A stretch of DNA of 64,000 nucleotides from Rossellomorea marisflavi (GCA_003667865.1 CP033051.1:1881501-1945500); one strand, 5' to 3'; positions 8,657-16,652 are shown, numbered from the stretch's first letter. Made by a program: numbers and translations. Notes: generated by a model from the letters alone, not told the origin.

Positions 8657-9973
8657 TTGTTTAAAAAGAAAGCGTTTGCAGTCATAGCTTCATCTCTTAT
8701 GGTTGCGTCATTAGCACTTGTTGGTTGTTCTTCATCGAGTTCTTCAGGGGATAGTAATTCAGAAGGCGATAAGGTCATTAAGTTTATGCACTTATGGCCA
8801 GAGGGAAGCTCAAATGCTCAGTTCTCAATTGTTAAAGACATCATTGAGGAATATGAGCAAGAGCATGATGTGAAAATTGAGACAGAAATCTTAAATCCAG
8901 ATCAATACAGAGAAAAGCTAAAAGTATTAGCATCTTCTAATGAATTACCTGACATTGGAATGACATGGTCAGATGGATTTATTAAGCCATATGTAGAAGG
9001 GGACATGCTAGCTCCTCTTGATGATGTGGTTGATGAAAATGCAGAGCTTAAGGATGCATTTATCCCTGGGGTAAAAGAATCCTATGCTGTGGATGGAAAA
9101 ACATACGGTCTACCACTAGAGTTAAATATCTCTTATGTCTTCTACAATAAAGAAATCTTTGAAAAATATAATCTAGAAGTACCAAAAACATATGAGGAAT
9201 ACAAAAATGTTGTAAAAACATTAGCAGACAATGATGTGATTCCTGCAACAGTTGGTGCAAAAGATGGATGGCCAGCATCATTCTGGTTCATGTACCTAGC
9301 AGATCGTATCGGTGGTTCTACAATTCTTACAGATGTAATTGATGGAACGGCAAAATTTGATGATCCTTCGATCTTAAAAGCAGCTGAAGAAATTCAAAAC
9401 CTAGTTGATATGGGTGGCTTTGTAAAAGGTGCAAGTGCTCTATCAAATGATGATGCAAAAGGGTACTTCATGAACGAGCAAGCAGCGATGTTCTTAACAG
9501 CTACTTGGGAGCTTCCGAACTATACAACAAGCCCTGATGTAACACAAGAATTTAAAGATAAAGTTGGTTACTTCAAATTCCCAACTTACGAAGGTGGAAA
9601 AGGAACAAGCATCGACAGCTATGTTGGTGGTCCTGGAGTTGGGTTATTCGTAGCAGAAGATTCTGAAGTTAAAGAAGAAGCAAAGGACTTCGTTGGATAC
9701 CTAGTAAAACGCTGGGGTGAAAAATCTGTAACAGACGCTGGTGTTATTCCAGCAACAAAAGTGGATACAGATAGCTTAGAACTTGATCCAATGTACATTG
9801 AAATCTTAGATGATTTAGGTTCTGCATCAAATGTAACAACGTACTTTGATACACAATCAAGTCCTGCTGTTTCAGAGCTTCACCATGATTTAGTAACAGC
9901 TCTATTCGGGAAGCAAATCACACCGGAAGAGTTTGTCAACCAACATGCAGAAGAAATTGCAAGCGAGCAATAA
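8657..9973 (+). CDS. Sugar ABC transporter substrate-binding lipoprotein
   Basis: An extracellular sugar-binding protein anchored by lipid, 438 residues. The signal peptide MFKKKAFAVIASS runs to a lipobox LVGC with Cys24, followed by a Ser-rich tether. The mature part has the family-1 binding protein pattern (VKIETEILNPDQYREKLKVL, DIGMTWSDGF, TYGLPLELNISYVFYNKEIFEKYNL). The TTG at 8657 is chosen because AAAGGGGGA lies just before it and it gives an ideal signal peptide; an upstream ATG at 8576 would add a polar extension in front of the signal. It is followed by two permease genes and controlled by the adjacent two-component pair. The ligand is unknown. Confidence 0.92.
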   Translation: MFKKKAFAVIASSLMVASLALVGCSSSSSSGDSNSEGDKVIKFMHLWPEGSSNAQFSIVKDIIEEYEQEHDVKIETEILNPDQYREKLKVLASSNELPDIGMTWSDGFIKPYVEGDMLAPLDDVVDENAELKDAFIPGVKESYAVDGKTYGLPLELNISYVFYNKEIFEKYNLEVPKTYEEYKNVVKTLADNDVIPATVGAKDGWPASFWFMYLADRIGGSTILTDVIDGTAKFDDPSILKAAEEIQNLVDMGGFVKGASALSNDDAKGYFMNEQAAMFLTATWELPNYTTSPDVTQEFKDKVGYFKFPTYEGGKGTSIDSYVGGPGVGLFVAEDSEVKEEAKDFVGYLVKRWGEKSVTDAGVIPATKVDTDSLELDPMYIEILDDLGSASNVTTYFDTQSSPAVSELHHDLVTALFGKQITPEEFVNQHAEEIASEQ

Positions 9974-9980
9974 ACACAAG

Positions 9981-10038
9981 CTATAACGGAAATGGTCATG
10001 TAGAGGGCATACACGCTATGCCCTCTATCACGTTATAG
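9981..10038 (+). other. Two-tiered stem-loop between binding protein and permease genes
   Basis: A perfect 11-bp inner stem (TAGAGGGCATA with TATGCCCTCTA) is enclosed by an 8-bp outer stem (CTATAACG with CGTTATAG). No U-tract follows. Such hairpins in importer operons usually stabilise the binding-protein message and lower permease expression. Confidence 0.65.
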
Positions 10039-10078
10039 AAACGAAAGATTGGTATTTTACTAGAAGGGAGTATAGACA

Positions 10079-10957
10079 ATGAGAAATGTAATGTCGAACA
10101 AATTTATAATCAGCCTTTATGTACTTCCTGCATTCCTTCTTATTCTGTTCTTGATATATATTCCAATTGTCCTAACTGGATATTATGGTCTTATGGATTG
10201 GAATGGAATTGGGGACATGAAATTTATTGGACTAGAAAACTACATTCAGCTAGTTCAGGACAAGATGTTTTGGCAAAGTACTTGGCATTCCATATTACTA
10301 GGTCTTTTTTCTACGTTAAGCCTAGTAGGCTATTTAATTATCTCGCTCGTGCTAGCAAGTAAAATTAAAGGAGCAAACTTTTTCCGAAAGATTTATCTGA
10401 TCCCAATGCTCCTTTCATCGGTTGCAATTGGACAGCTTTGGGCGAAAATCTTTGATCCAACAAACGGAATGTTAAATCAATTGTTAATCATGCTAGGATT
10501 TGAGAATCCACCTCTATGGTTAGCGGACGCAGATATCGTTTTATTTGCACTCTTCTTCCCAATCGTTTGGCAGTACGCAGGCTTTTATATCATTATCTTC
10601 TATGCAGCATTAAAAAATGTTCCAGAAGAGCTCATAGAGGCAGCGAAAATTGACGGAGCAACACCCATTCAAATTGCTTATAAAATCAAAGTTCCTCTTA
10701 TATCCGGTGTAATCAAAGTTATGGTGATTCTAGCGATTGTTGGTTCATTAAAATACTTTGACTTAATTTTCGTCTTAACTGGCGGTGGACCAAATGGTGC
10801 CAGTGAGGTTATGGCGTCGTATATGTACAAAGAGGCATTTAGTAAATATAACTTTGGATACGGAAGTGCAATTGGTTTCGGTTTATTAGTAATCTGTCTT
10901 GTACTAACGTGGTTAATTCAAAAATTACTTTCATCTAAGAGTGATGGAGATTATTAG
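10079..10957 (+). CDS. Sugar ABC transporter permease 1 (MalF/UgpA type)
   Basis: A 292-residue inner membrane subunit with six hydrophobic segments. The EAA loop, which contacts the ATPase, reads EELIEAAKIDGATPIQIAYKIKVPLI near residue 185. GAAGGGAG precedes the ATG. It pairs with the next gene to form the translocation pore for the sugar delivered by the lipoprotein. No ATPase gene is present in the locus, so the importer must borrow a shared ATPase such as MsmX; this dependence is established for Bacillus oligosaccharide importers and inferred here. Confidence 0.92.
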   Translation: MRNVMSNKFIISLYVLPAFLLILFLIYIPIVLTGYYGLMDWNGIGDMKFIGLENYIQLVQDKMFWQSTWHSILLGLFSTLSLVGYLIISLVLASKIKGANFFRKIYLIPMLLSSVAIGQLWAKIFDPTNGMLNQLLIMLGFENPPLWLADADIVLFALFFPIVWQYAGFYIIIFYAALKNVPEELIEAAKIDGATPIQIAYKIKVPLISGVIKVMVILAIVGSLKYFDLIFVLTGGGPNGASEVMASYMYKEAFSKYNFGYGSAIGFGLLVICLVLTWLIQKLLSSKSDGDY

Positions 10958-10974
10958 AAAGGGGAGGAGACGAA

Positions 10975-11871
10975 ATGAGTAAGGTATCCTACGAAGGACA
11001 AACAAATACAACCCTCTCAGCACCATTAAAAACGAAAAATTCACTAGGAAAACGCATTGGATTTGGAATTCTTTACGTCATCCTAGCCATTATTGCAGTT
11101 GTTCAAATATATCCATTAATATGGCTATTCCTTTTTTCTTTGAAAACCAATCAAGAGGTTTTTGGTATGTCCCCGTTCGCGCTTCCACAAGATCCTCAAT
11201 GGGGCAACTATGTTAAAGCTTGGACAACAGGTAACATTGACGTCTACTTTTTCAATAGTGTATTATACACCGTTTTAGCTGTAGTATTTACTGTTCTCCT
11301 TGCGAGCTTTGTTACATTTGCCATTACAAGAATGCATTGGAAATTAAGTGGATTGGTTCTTGGTTTGTTTATGGCTGGGTATATGATTCCACTTCATTCA
11401 ACGTTAATTCCATTATTTAATATTTTTAAATCCGTTAATCTAATCGATAATCCAATTTCAATCATTATTTCGTATATCGCATTTAACCTGCCGATTACGA
11501 TTATGATTTTATCAGGGTTCTATCGCTCTCTTCCGAGGGAGATTGAAGAAGCTGCTGTTATGGATGGATGTTCAGTACACCGCATTTTCTTCCAAATCAC
11601 ACTTCCGATGACGGCACCTGTATTATCAACAACAGTTATTATTAACATGATCTACAACTGGAACGAATTCGTATTTGTTCAAACATTCATGAGCTCTGAC
11701 AAGTGGAAAACATTAACGGTTGGGGTAAACAACTTCGTCGGACAATATCTAACAGATTGGGGAGCAATTGGTGCTACCCTTATGATCAGTATCATTCCAG
11801 TACTCATTGCTTACTTCATCTTAAGTGATCGCATTGTTGAAGGTATCGCTGCAGGATCTGTAAAAGGATAA
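10975..11871 (+). CDS. Sugar ABC transporter permease 2 (MalG/UgpE type)
   Basis: A 298-residue permease with a polar N-terminal tail of about 30 residues and six membrane segments. The EAA loop is REIEEAAVMDGCSVHRIFFQITLPMTAP near residue 190. AAAGGGGAGG precedes the ATG, 17 bp after permease 1. A strong hairpin terminator follows 6 bp after the stop, so this closes the importer operon. Confidence 0.92.
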   Translation: MSKVSYEGQTNTTLSAPLKTKNSLGKRIGFGILYVILAIIAVVQIYPLIWLFLFSLKTNQEVFGMSPFALPQDPQWGNYVKAWTTGNIDVYFFNSVLYTVLAVVFTVLLASFVTFAITRMHWKLSGLVLGLFMAGYMIPLHSTLIPLFNIFKSVNLIDNPISIIISYIAFNLPITIMILSGFYRSLPREIEEAAVMDGCSVHRIFFQITLPMTAPVLSTTVIINMIYNWNEFVFVQTFMSSDKWKTLTVGVNNFVGQYLTDWGAIGATLMISIIPVLIAYFILSDRIVEGIAAGSVKG

Positions 11872-11877
11872 AAGACA

Positions 11878-11923
11878 AGAGGGACGGACCTTCGGCATTC
11901 TGCCAGAAGGTCCGTCCCTCTTT
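11878..11923 (+). terminator. Intrinsic terminator of the importer operon
   Basis: A 16-bp stem, AGAGGGACGGACCTTC with GAAGGTCCGTCCCTCT, followed by TTT. It lies between convergent genes, directly against the stop codon of the minus-strand gene, and may serve both. Confidence 0.9.
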
Positions 11924-12313
11924 CTAAAAAGCTCCGTTTTTATTTGGTGAGTCTTCAGGTATGGGTTGACCGATATCCCACATCTCAATAATTCGTTCGT
12001 TTTGGAAACGGAAAATATGTACAACAGCTGCTCCAATGTCATCAGGATGTTGCTTAATATGAGAGTGGACAACAACGGTGTCATTTTCTTGGATCGTACG
12101 TTTTACTTCAAGTGTTTTATGAGGGGCTTGTATTTCATTTTCCTCCATAGCTTGCATAAGCGAATCAGCATCGCCGCGGAAATAGGGGTTGTGGTGAAGA
12201 AGCTCTGGATCTATGTATGCCTTGTAGGCTTCTTTAATATTTCCTGATGCTACTTCTTGTAGGAAGGATACGGCTTTTTCTTTTATGGAGAGGGTAGTAG
12301 GATTTGTACTCAT
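11924..12313 (-). CDS. SnoaL-like / NTF2-fold protein
   Basis: A 129-residue protein of the SnoaL-like polyketide cyclase/ester cyclase superfamily. The pattern KEKAVSFLQEVASGNIKEAYKAYIDPELLHHNPYFRGDADSL followed by beta strands and IIEMWDIGQPIPE is characteristic. Many such single-domain bacterial proteins have no known substrate. No signal peptide is present. It is monocistronic, with a candidate promoter at 12364-12392 and a shared terminator at its end. Confidence 0.8.
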   Translation of the reverse strand: MSTNPTTLSIKEKAVSFLQEVASGNIKEAYKAYIDPELLHHNPYFRGDADSLMQAMEENEIQAPHKTLEVKRTIQENDTVVVHSHIKQHPDDIGAAVVHIFRFQNERIIEMWDIGQPIPEDSPNKNGAF

Positions 12314-12363
12314 AATTCAATCATCCTTTCGGGTGGGAGTGGTAGCTAGATTAGATTACTTGA

Positions 12364-12392
12364 AGTGTACGGGAAGGTACTTTTATTGTCAA
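12364..12392 (-). promoter_or_regulatory. Candidate promoter for SnoaL-like gene
   Basis: On the minus strand TTGACA (12392-12387) is followed after 17 bp by TACACT (12369-12364). The spacer and -10 contain an imperfect inverted repeat (AAGTACCTTCCC / GTACACTT), which could be a regulator site. Confidence 0.5.
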
Positions 12393-12588
12393 TGCCGTAT
12401 CGGGGGTGTATTTCATTAACCTTGTTTAGGAGAGTGACTTTCTAATTGGTGGGGGGGCGCTATCGGATTAGGAGTCTTTATTGTTCGTTTTGGGTAGCAC
12501 AAGTGTACAGAGGTATACTAACGAATTGAATGAATCCATCCATCCAAAGGCTTAAAGCGCGCTTTGCGATCAGGGGGATCTTTTGTGA

Positions 12589-12818
12589 GCGGACATTTTA
12601 GTACCTTATTCTCAATATATCCACTGTTTTTAAGAACTAAGCGGACATTTTAGTACCTTATTTAATGATATAGAGGCTGAAAAACAGCTCAAACCCTTAA
12701 ATAAGGTATTTAAATGTCCGCTTCATACGCAAAACCCTCTATTTTAAGACAAATAAGGCACTAAATGTCCACATAAAACTCTACAGAAACTCCAATAGGA
12801 CAAATAGTACCTTAATTT
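12589..12818. repeat. Four-unit inverted repeat element (locus A), variant core, plus one extra unit
   Basis: Copies of a core close to GGACATTTTAGTACCTTATT occur at 12589 (forward), 12641 (forward), 12699 (reverse), 12751 (reverse) and a weaker forward copy at 12797. Start-to-start spacing of the first four is 52, 58 and 52 bp. The outer pair and the inner pair are complementary, so the 183-bp block can fold as two stems separated by an internal loop. The same layout occurs at 22833-23013 and 58397-58577 with a different core. The rest of the 589-bp gap (12314-12902) holds a perfect AAAGCGCGCTTT palindrome at 12554-12565 and no gene. Confidence 0.8.
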
Positions 12819-12902
12819 ACATGAACTCAGGCCCTCATGCTAAACAGTAATGAATCATAACAAAATCAAATGTTCAAATTCAAAAGGCGACCAACAGCTT
12901 TA

Positions 12903-13619
12903 TTAAGGATTTGTCGACCACAATCCAGCAGTCTTCACAAACACTCTTGGATTTAATTTAAGTCCAGCAACAAGTAACTCTGCAAGATCCTCAGGGTGCA
13001 TCACTCGTTCAGGATCCCCTGTAATCAGGTTTGAATCATGAGCTAAGTCCGTTACGACTGTGCTTGGTGTTAACGCTGTAACACGAATATTATGCTTGCG
13101 CACTTCCATCATTAACGATTCAGTTAGTCCCAGAACTCCAAATTTTGAAGCACTATATGCACTTGTAACAGGTGCGCCTTTTTGGCCAGCAGTCGAGGAA
13201 ATATTGATAATGTCTCCTGATTTTCTTTCAATCATTTCTGGTAAAACAGCTCTAGTGACGTTGTAAACACCCATTAAGTTTACTCTGATGATGTTTTCCC
13301 ATTCCTCTGGCGATAAATCTAGGAACCCGCCAAACTTTGCTGTACCAGCGTTGTTGATTAAAATATCGATTGATTGTAACTCAGATAGGATGTGTTCTAC
13401 TGCAGTTGTAACAGATTCAAGATCTGAAACATCAGCAGTCGCAATTGAAACTGTAACATCATATTCAGCTAACTCTGCTTTTACCTTTTCAAGGTTGGAC
13501 AGTGTTAATCCAATTAAGCCTACATGGACGCCTTCTTTTGCTAATGCAATTGCAGTAGCACGACCAATTCCTCTTCCTGCCCCAGTGATTAAAGCAACTT
13601 TTCCAGTTAATGATGCCAA
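12903..13619 (-). CDS. Short-chain dehydrogenase/reductase (FabG-like)
   Basis: A 238-residue NAD(P)-dependent SDR. The nucleotide-binding motif is GAGRGIGRA near residue 13, NNAG lies near residue 87, and the catalytic triad is Ser in ISSTAGQKG with Tyr and Lys in YSASK. The length and sequence resemble 3-ketoacyl-ACP reductase-like SDRs, but FabG itself lies in a fatty-acid cluster, so this is more likely a general ketoreductase. The start is TTG at 13619, supported by GAGGAGTG just upstream. It is divergent from the IDEAL-domain gene. Confidence 0.88.
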   Translation of the reverse strand: MASLTGKVALITGAGRGIGRATAIALAKEGVHVGLIGLTLSNLEKVKAELAEYDVTVSIATADVSDLESVTTAVEHILSELQSIDILINNAGTAKFGGFLDLSPEEWENIIRVNLMGVYNVTRAVLPEMIERKSGDIINISSTAGQKGAPVTSAYSASKFGVLGLTESLMMEVRKHNIRVTALTPSTVVTDLAHDSNLITGDPERVMHPEDLAELLVAGLKLNPRVFVKTAGLWSTNP

Positions 13620-13803
13620 CGCAAATCACTCCTCTTAAAAATATAATTCTCATGTATTTATGCCAAATAACCTTGTCTAGCATACCTAGTATTTTATCTC
13701 CGACTTAATTTTAAAGGCAACAAGATTGCTCACAGAATAGGATGTTTAAACAAGTCTATTAGTGGAAAGAGTAGAAGAGAGAATCAATTGATTGACATCT
13801 TAA

Positions 13804-13826
13804 ACTGTAATCTTTATTATTACAGT
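13804..13826. promoter_or_regulatory. Operator-like palindrome, site 1 (ACTGTAAT-N7-ATTACAGT)
   Basis: A perfect 8-bp inverted repeat with a 7-bp spacer in the gap ahead of the IDEAL-domain and oxidoreductase genes. Related 23-bp sites occur at 13902-13924 (18 of 23 identical) and 16221-16243 (19 of 23). Rrf2-family regulators bind AT-rich dyads of this general kind, and an Rrf2 gene lies within the same cluster. Confidence 0.6.
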
Positions 13827-13901
13827 ATCATCGTTGGGATAACAATAAGATGAGGAGCTTAAACAACTATACTACAAAGTTTAAGCTTTTATAAAATGTA
13901 A

Positions 13902-13924
13902 ACTGTTACTTTTTTTATTACAAT
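13902..13924. promoter_or_regulatory. Operator-like palindrome, site 2
   Basis: ACTGTTAC followed by a T-rich spacer and ATTACAAT matches site 1 at 18 of 23 positions. It lies 19 bp upstream of the chosen GTG start, next to the ribosome site, suitable for repression. With site 1, 98 bp away, it could allow cooperative binding. No other gene lies in the 323-bp gap 13620-13942. Confidence 0.5.
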
Positions 13925-13942
13925 TAAATGGTGGTGAAGATC

Positions 13943-14329
13943 GTGTCAAAAGAAAATCAAATGGTACAAATAGGAGACTGGGTAAGAGGAACATCTGAGG
14001 ATGGAGAATTCATTCTTGGATTTGTGGATAATATCCACACTTCAAGCAAAATGGTAAAGGTGAAGGTCGTTCAATCCGATCACGATTCCGCAGTCGGCAA
14101 AACCATTGAAATCGCATCACGATCAGTAAAACAAATGCCTTCAGTTCGCCTTGAAGAAGATATTAGAGCATTAATTGACCTTTCTCTTCTAACAAAGGAT
14201 GAAGAATGGTTCTATGAACTTACAAAACAATCAAGTAGTATCCCAACAAAAGCTACAAATAAACATCAAAGTATCGTAACGAAACAAACAAAGAATAATC
14301 GACTAGGTTCCTCTCCCTTTAAGGGATAA
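13943..14329 (+). CDS. IDEAL-domain protein, function unknown
   Basis: A protein of 128 residues from the GTG at 13943; an ATG at 13928 would add five residues but has no ribosome site, whereas GGTGGTG at 13930-13936 fits the GTG. The N-terminal half looks like a small beta barrel (IGDWVRGTSEDGEFILGFVDNI). Near residues 75-100, LEEDIRALIDLSLLTKDEEWFYELTKQ matches the IDEAL domain, a short helical motif of Bacillus proteins. The tail is Lys/Asn/Thr-rich and probably disordered. It lies 29 bp before the flavin oxidoreductase gene and is probably co-transcribed under the two palindromic sites. Confidence 0.7.
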   Translation: MSKENQMVQIGDWVRGTSEDGEFILGFVDNIHTSSKMVKVKVVQSDHDSAVGKTIEIASRSVKQMPSVRLEEDIRALIDLSLLTKDEEWFYELTKQSSSIPTKATNKHQSIVTKQTKNNRLGSSPFKG

Positions 14330-14358
14330 ACCTATTATTAGAAGGAGTGCACACAACG

Positions 14359-15480
14359 ATGAATTCAAACTTTAAGCCATTGTTAGAAACGTTTACCCTT
14401 AAGCAAGGCAATCAATTAAAAAACAGACTGGTTATGGCACCAATGACAAACTTCGCTTCACATCCTGACGGAACCGTTTCTGATAGTGAGATTGATTACT
14501 ATGTTCGTCGTTCTAAAGGTGTTGGAATGGTGGTAACAGCCTGTACGTATGTGACACAGAATGGAAAAGGATTCCACGGGGAATTTGGTGCTGACCATGA
14601 TGGGATGATCCCAAGCTTAAGTAGATTAGCATCAAGCATTAAAGAACAAGGTGCGAAAGCCATTCTACAAATTTTTCATGGTGGAAGGTCATGTCCACCA
14701 GAATTAGTACCTAATGGGGAAACAGTAAGTGCTAGTGCGGTACCACATGAGGGAAGCGATGTAACACCTAGAGCGTTAACAGAAAGTGAAGTAGAGGAGA
14801 TGATTACCGCATTCGGTGAAACAACACGTCGTGCTATTGAAGCAGGATTTGATGGTGTTGAAATTCATGGAGCGAACGGATACTTACTTCAACAATTCTT
14901 CTCTCCACATTCAAATCGTCGTGATGACCGATTCGGTGGAAGTTTGGAAAAACGTTTAACATTCCCACTGGCAGTTGTAGACGAAGTACAAAAAGTAGTA
15001 GAGAAACATGCAAAAGAACCATTCATTGTCGGCTACCGTTTCTCTCCAGAGGAAGAAGAAACACCAGGAATCATTATGTCCGATACACTTGTCCTAGTGG
15101 ATGCACTGGCTGAGAAAGGGCTAGATTACTTGCATGTTTCACTGATGGACTTCTGGTCAAACCCTAGACGTGGTGTTGAACCAACGAAGACTAGAATTGA
15201 GTATCTGTTAGAGAAAATTGGAGACCGAGTACCATTAATAGGAGTAGGGTCTATTCACACGCCAGAGGAAGCAGTAAAAGCACTGAATGCAGGTGTTCCA
15301 TTACTTGCACTTGGTCGTGAATTAATCATGGAACCAGATTGGGTTCAAAAGGTAGCTGAAGGAAGAGAGTCTGAAATTGCGACAACACTTTCAAAGCAAG
15401 ACCAAGAAAAACTAGTCATTCCAGATTATCTATGGGGAGCTATTATCAACACACCTGGCTGGTTTCCAGTGGTTGATTAA
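14359..15480 (+). CDS. NADH:flavin oxidoreductase, old yellow enzyme family
   Basis: A 373-residue FMN-dependent TIM-barrel oxidoreductase that reduces electrophilic substrates such as enones, nitroesters or quinones. Motifs include MAPMTNFASHPDG, ILQIFHGGRS, GFDGVEIHGANGYLLQQFFSPHSNRR, DDRFGGSLEKR and the phosphate-binding GVGSIHTPEEAVKAL. It is the short single-domain type without the C-terminal Fe-S/FAD region of 2,4-dienoyl-CoA reductase. The ATG at 14359 is favoured over a GTG at 14347 that overlaps the GAAGGAG site. Its neighbours (Rrf2 regulator, IscA-fold protein, shared operators) suggest an electrophile or redox stress response; this is inference. Confidence 0.9.
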   Translation: MNSNFKPLLETFTLKQGNQLKNRLVMAPMTNFASHPDGTVSDSEIDYYVRRSKGVGMVVTACTYVTQNGKGFHGEFGADHDGMIPSLSRLASSIKEQGAKAILQIFHGGRSCPPELVPNGETVSASAVPHEGSDVTPRALTESEVEEMITAFGETTRRAIEAGFDGVEIHGANGYLLQQFFSPHSNRRDDRFGGSLEKRLTFPLAVVDEVQKVVEKHAKEPFIVGYRFSPEEEETPGIIMSDTLVLVDALAEKGLDYLHVSLMDFWSNPRRGVEPTKTRIEYLLEKIGDRVPLIGVGSIHTPEEAVKALNAGVPLLALGRELIMEPDWVQKVAEGRESEIATTLSKQDQEKLVIPDYLWGAIINTPGWFPVVD

Positions 15481-15537
15481 GTTAGACAAATAAACGTAGT
15501 ATTTTGTAATCACCTATTAAACATGTCTTATTACAGA

Positions 15538-15660
15538 GGTGCTCGGAGCGGAAGGTGCTTGACTCCAGCGGGACATAGCGGGAATAGTGAGACCCCACAG
15601 CGCAGCGAGGAGGCTCACTCCCGCCCCGCGGAAAGCAAGCACCTGGAGCGGAGAGCACCG
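15538..15660. repeat. GC-rich palindromic intergenic repeat, copy 2
   Basis: The same family as 5798-5907: GGAGCGGAAGGTGCTTG opens and CAAGCACCTGGAGCGG closes the hairpin, with the inner landmarks GACTCC, GACCCC, GAGGAGGCTC and GCGGAAAGC. Outer arms GGTGCTC and GAGCACC extend the stem. Open frames across it on either strand are coincidental. Confidence 0.8.
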
Positions 15661-15713
15661 GACCTTGTATAAAACACGTAGGCACAAAAGCTCACAAAAA
15701 CCGTTTACCTTTC

Positions 15714-15739
15714 TACTATTAATTGATACATTAATAGTA
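15714..15739. promoter_or_regulatory. Perfect 10-bp dyad upstream of Rrf2 gene
   Basis: TACTATTAAT and ATTAATAGTA flank a 6-bp centre, 31 bp before the Rrf2 start codon. A dyad in this position is typical of an autoregulatory operator. Its sequence differs from the ACTGTAAT-type sites, so either the regulator has relaxed specificity or another factor binds here. Confidence 0.5.
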
Positions 15740-15770
15740 ACAAAGGAACAAACACAAGGAGGACAAGAAC

Positions 15771-16181
15771 ATGAATAGCGATTTTACACTAGCAATTCAT
15801 AGCTTAACGCTTCTTGCTCAGCAGCCTGACAAAATGTCCTCTAGTGATGCCATTGCAGAAAGTGCCTGCGTACATCCAGTACGAATACGTAAAGTATTAA
15901 GTTTGCTAAAAAAACATGGATACATTACCTCTAAGGAAGGCACAGGCGGTGGGTTTATTTTCACCTTACATCCAGAAGATGTGAATCTTTGGGATTTGTA
16001 TAAGGTAACGTCTGAAGGTGCGCTGCAGCCAAAATGTCCAGACTCAAATGAGACCTGCATCGTGGGAGCCAATATGCAGACCATTCTATTCAATATTTTC
16101 TTAGGTGCAGAAGAGCATATGGGAGAGTATTTAAGAAAATACACAATAAAAACAATCGTGGATTTTGTGAATCAGACGTAA
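15771..16181 (+). CDS. Rrf2-family transcriptional regulator
   Basis: A 136-residue winged-helix regulator. The N-terminal DNA-binding domain (FTLAIHSLTLLAQ, VHPVRIRKVLSLLKKHGYITSKEGTGGGF) and the following VNLWDLYKVT are characteristic of Rrf2 proteins. Cysteines at 33, 89 and 96 (CPDSNETC) lie where NsrR- and IscR-like members hold a redox-sensing cluster, although the spacing differs from classical NsrR. AAGGAGG precedes the ATG. It is flanked by genes sharing the ACTGTAAT-type motif and so is the best candidate for their regulator. The signal could be NO, oxygen, electrophiles or Fe-S status. Confidence 0.85.
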   Translation: MNSDFTLAIHSLTLLAQQPDKMSSSDAIAESACVHPVRIRKVLSLLKKHGYITSKEGTGGGFIFTLHPEDVNLWDLYKVTSEGALQPKCPDSNETCIVGANMQTILFNIFLGAEEHMGEYLRKYTIKTIVDFVNQT

Positions 16182-16220
16182 CACCAACAACTGAGAAGCA
16201 AAATCTACTTTTTATCAGTA

Positions 16221-16243
16221 AATGTAACTTTAATTATTACAGT
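16221..16243. promoter_or_regulatory. Operator-like palindrome, site 3
   Basis: AATGTAAC, an AT spacer, then ATTACAGT; 19 of 23 bases match the site at 13804-13826. It ends 20 bp before the ATG of the IscA-fold gene, overlapping the expected promoter or leader. Confidence 0.5.
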
Positions 16244-16263
16244 TGAAGAATGGAGAAACAAAG

Positions 16264-16563
16264 ATGAATTGTAAAATAAATCGTAATGCAGCAAAAGTAT
16301 TGAAGAGTATGCTAGAAAGTGAAGAAGGTCAAGGTAAGATGATTCGAGTCTTTGTTACAGAGTATCACGGAGATCATGCTCATTATGATATTACGTTAGA
16401 TGAGCCGACAGAAGAAGATGAAATCGTGAAGACGGATAAAGACATCGATATCCTATTTAATAAGTCTGAGGTCTTTTTAGATGGAGTCTGGATTCAATAT
16501 TTTTATGTTCCAGAAGAGGGGTTTGTTATTACGAATCCATCCAAAGGCCACCATCATCACTAA
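16264..16563 (+). CDS. IscA/HesB-fold protein with His-rich replacement of cysteines
   Basis: A 99-residue protein whose pattern follows the HesB/IscA fold (KINRNAAKVLKSML, DIDILFNKSEVFLDGVWIQYFYVPEEGFVITNP). A-type Fe-S carriers have Cys in a GCSG loop and a C-terminal CGC. Here the loop reads YHGDHAHY (residues 34-41) and the C-terminus is GHHHH, so His replaces Cys at both places. It is therefore not a normal Fe-S carrier but may still bind a metal. The start at 16264 is supported by GGAG eight bases upstream. It lies 82 bp after the Rrf2 gene with its own operator-like site. Confidence 0.7.
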   Translation: MNCKINRNAAKVLKSMLESEEGQGKMIRVFVTEYHGDHAHYDITLDEPTEEDEIVKTDKDIDILFNKSEVFLDGVWIQYFYVPEEGFVITNPSKGHHHH

Positions 16564-16652
16564 AGAGCGATGAAGAGAAGTTGCTTGAAGGATAGGCATG
16601 AGCAGGTTGTTATTGAAGACTTGTAAGCTCTAGGGATTGAGTGATGTAATAA

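Noticed and set aside
15482..15778. Open frames on both strands over the second GC-rich repeat
   Set aside because: Both run through the palindrome and into the Rrf2 promoter region; no ribosome site and no family match.
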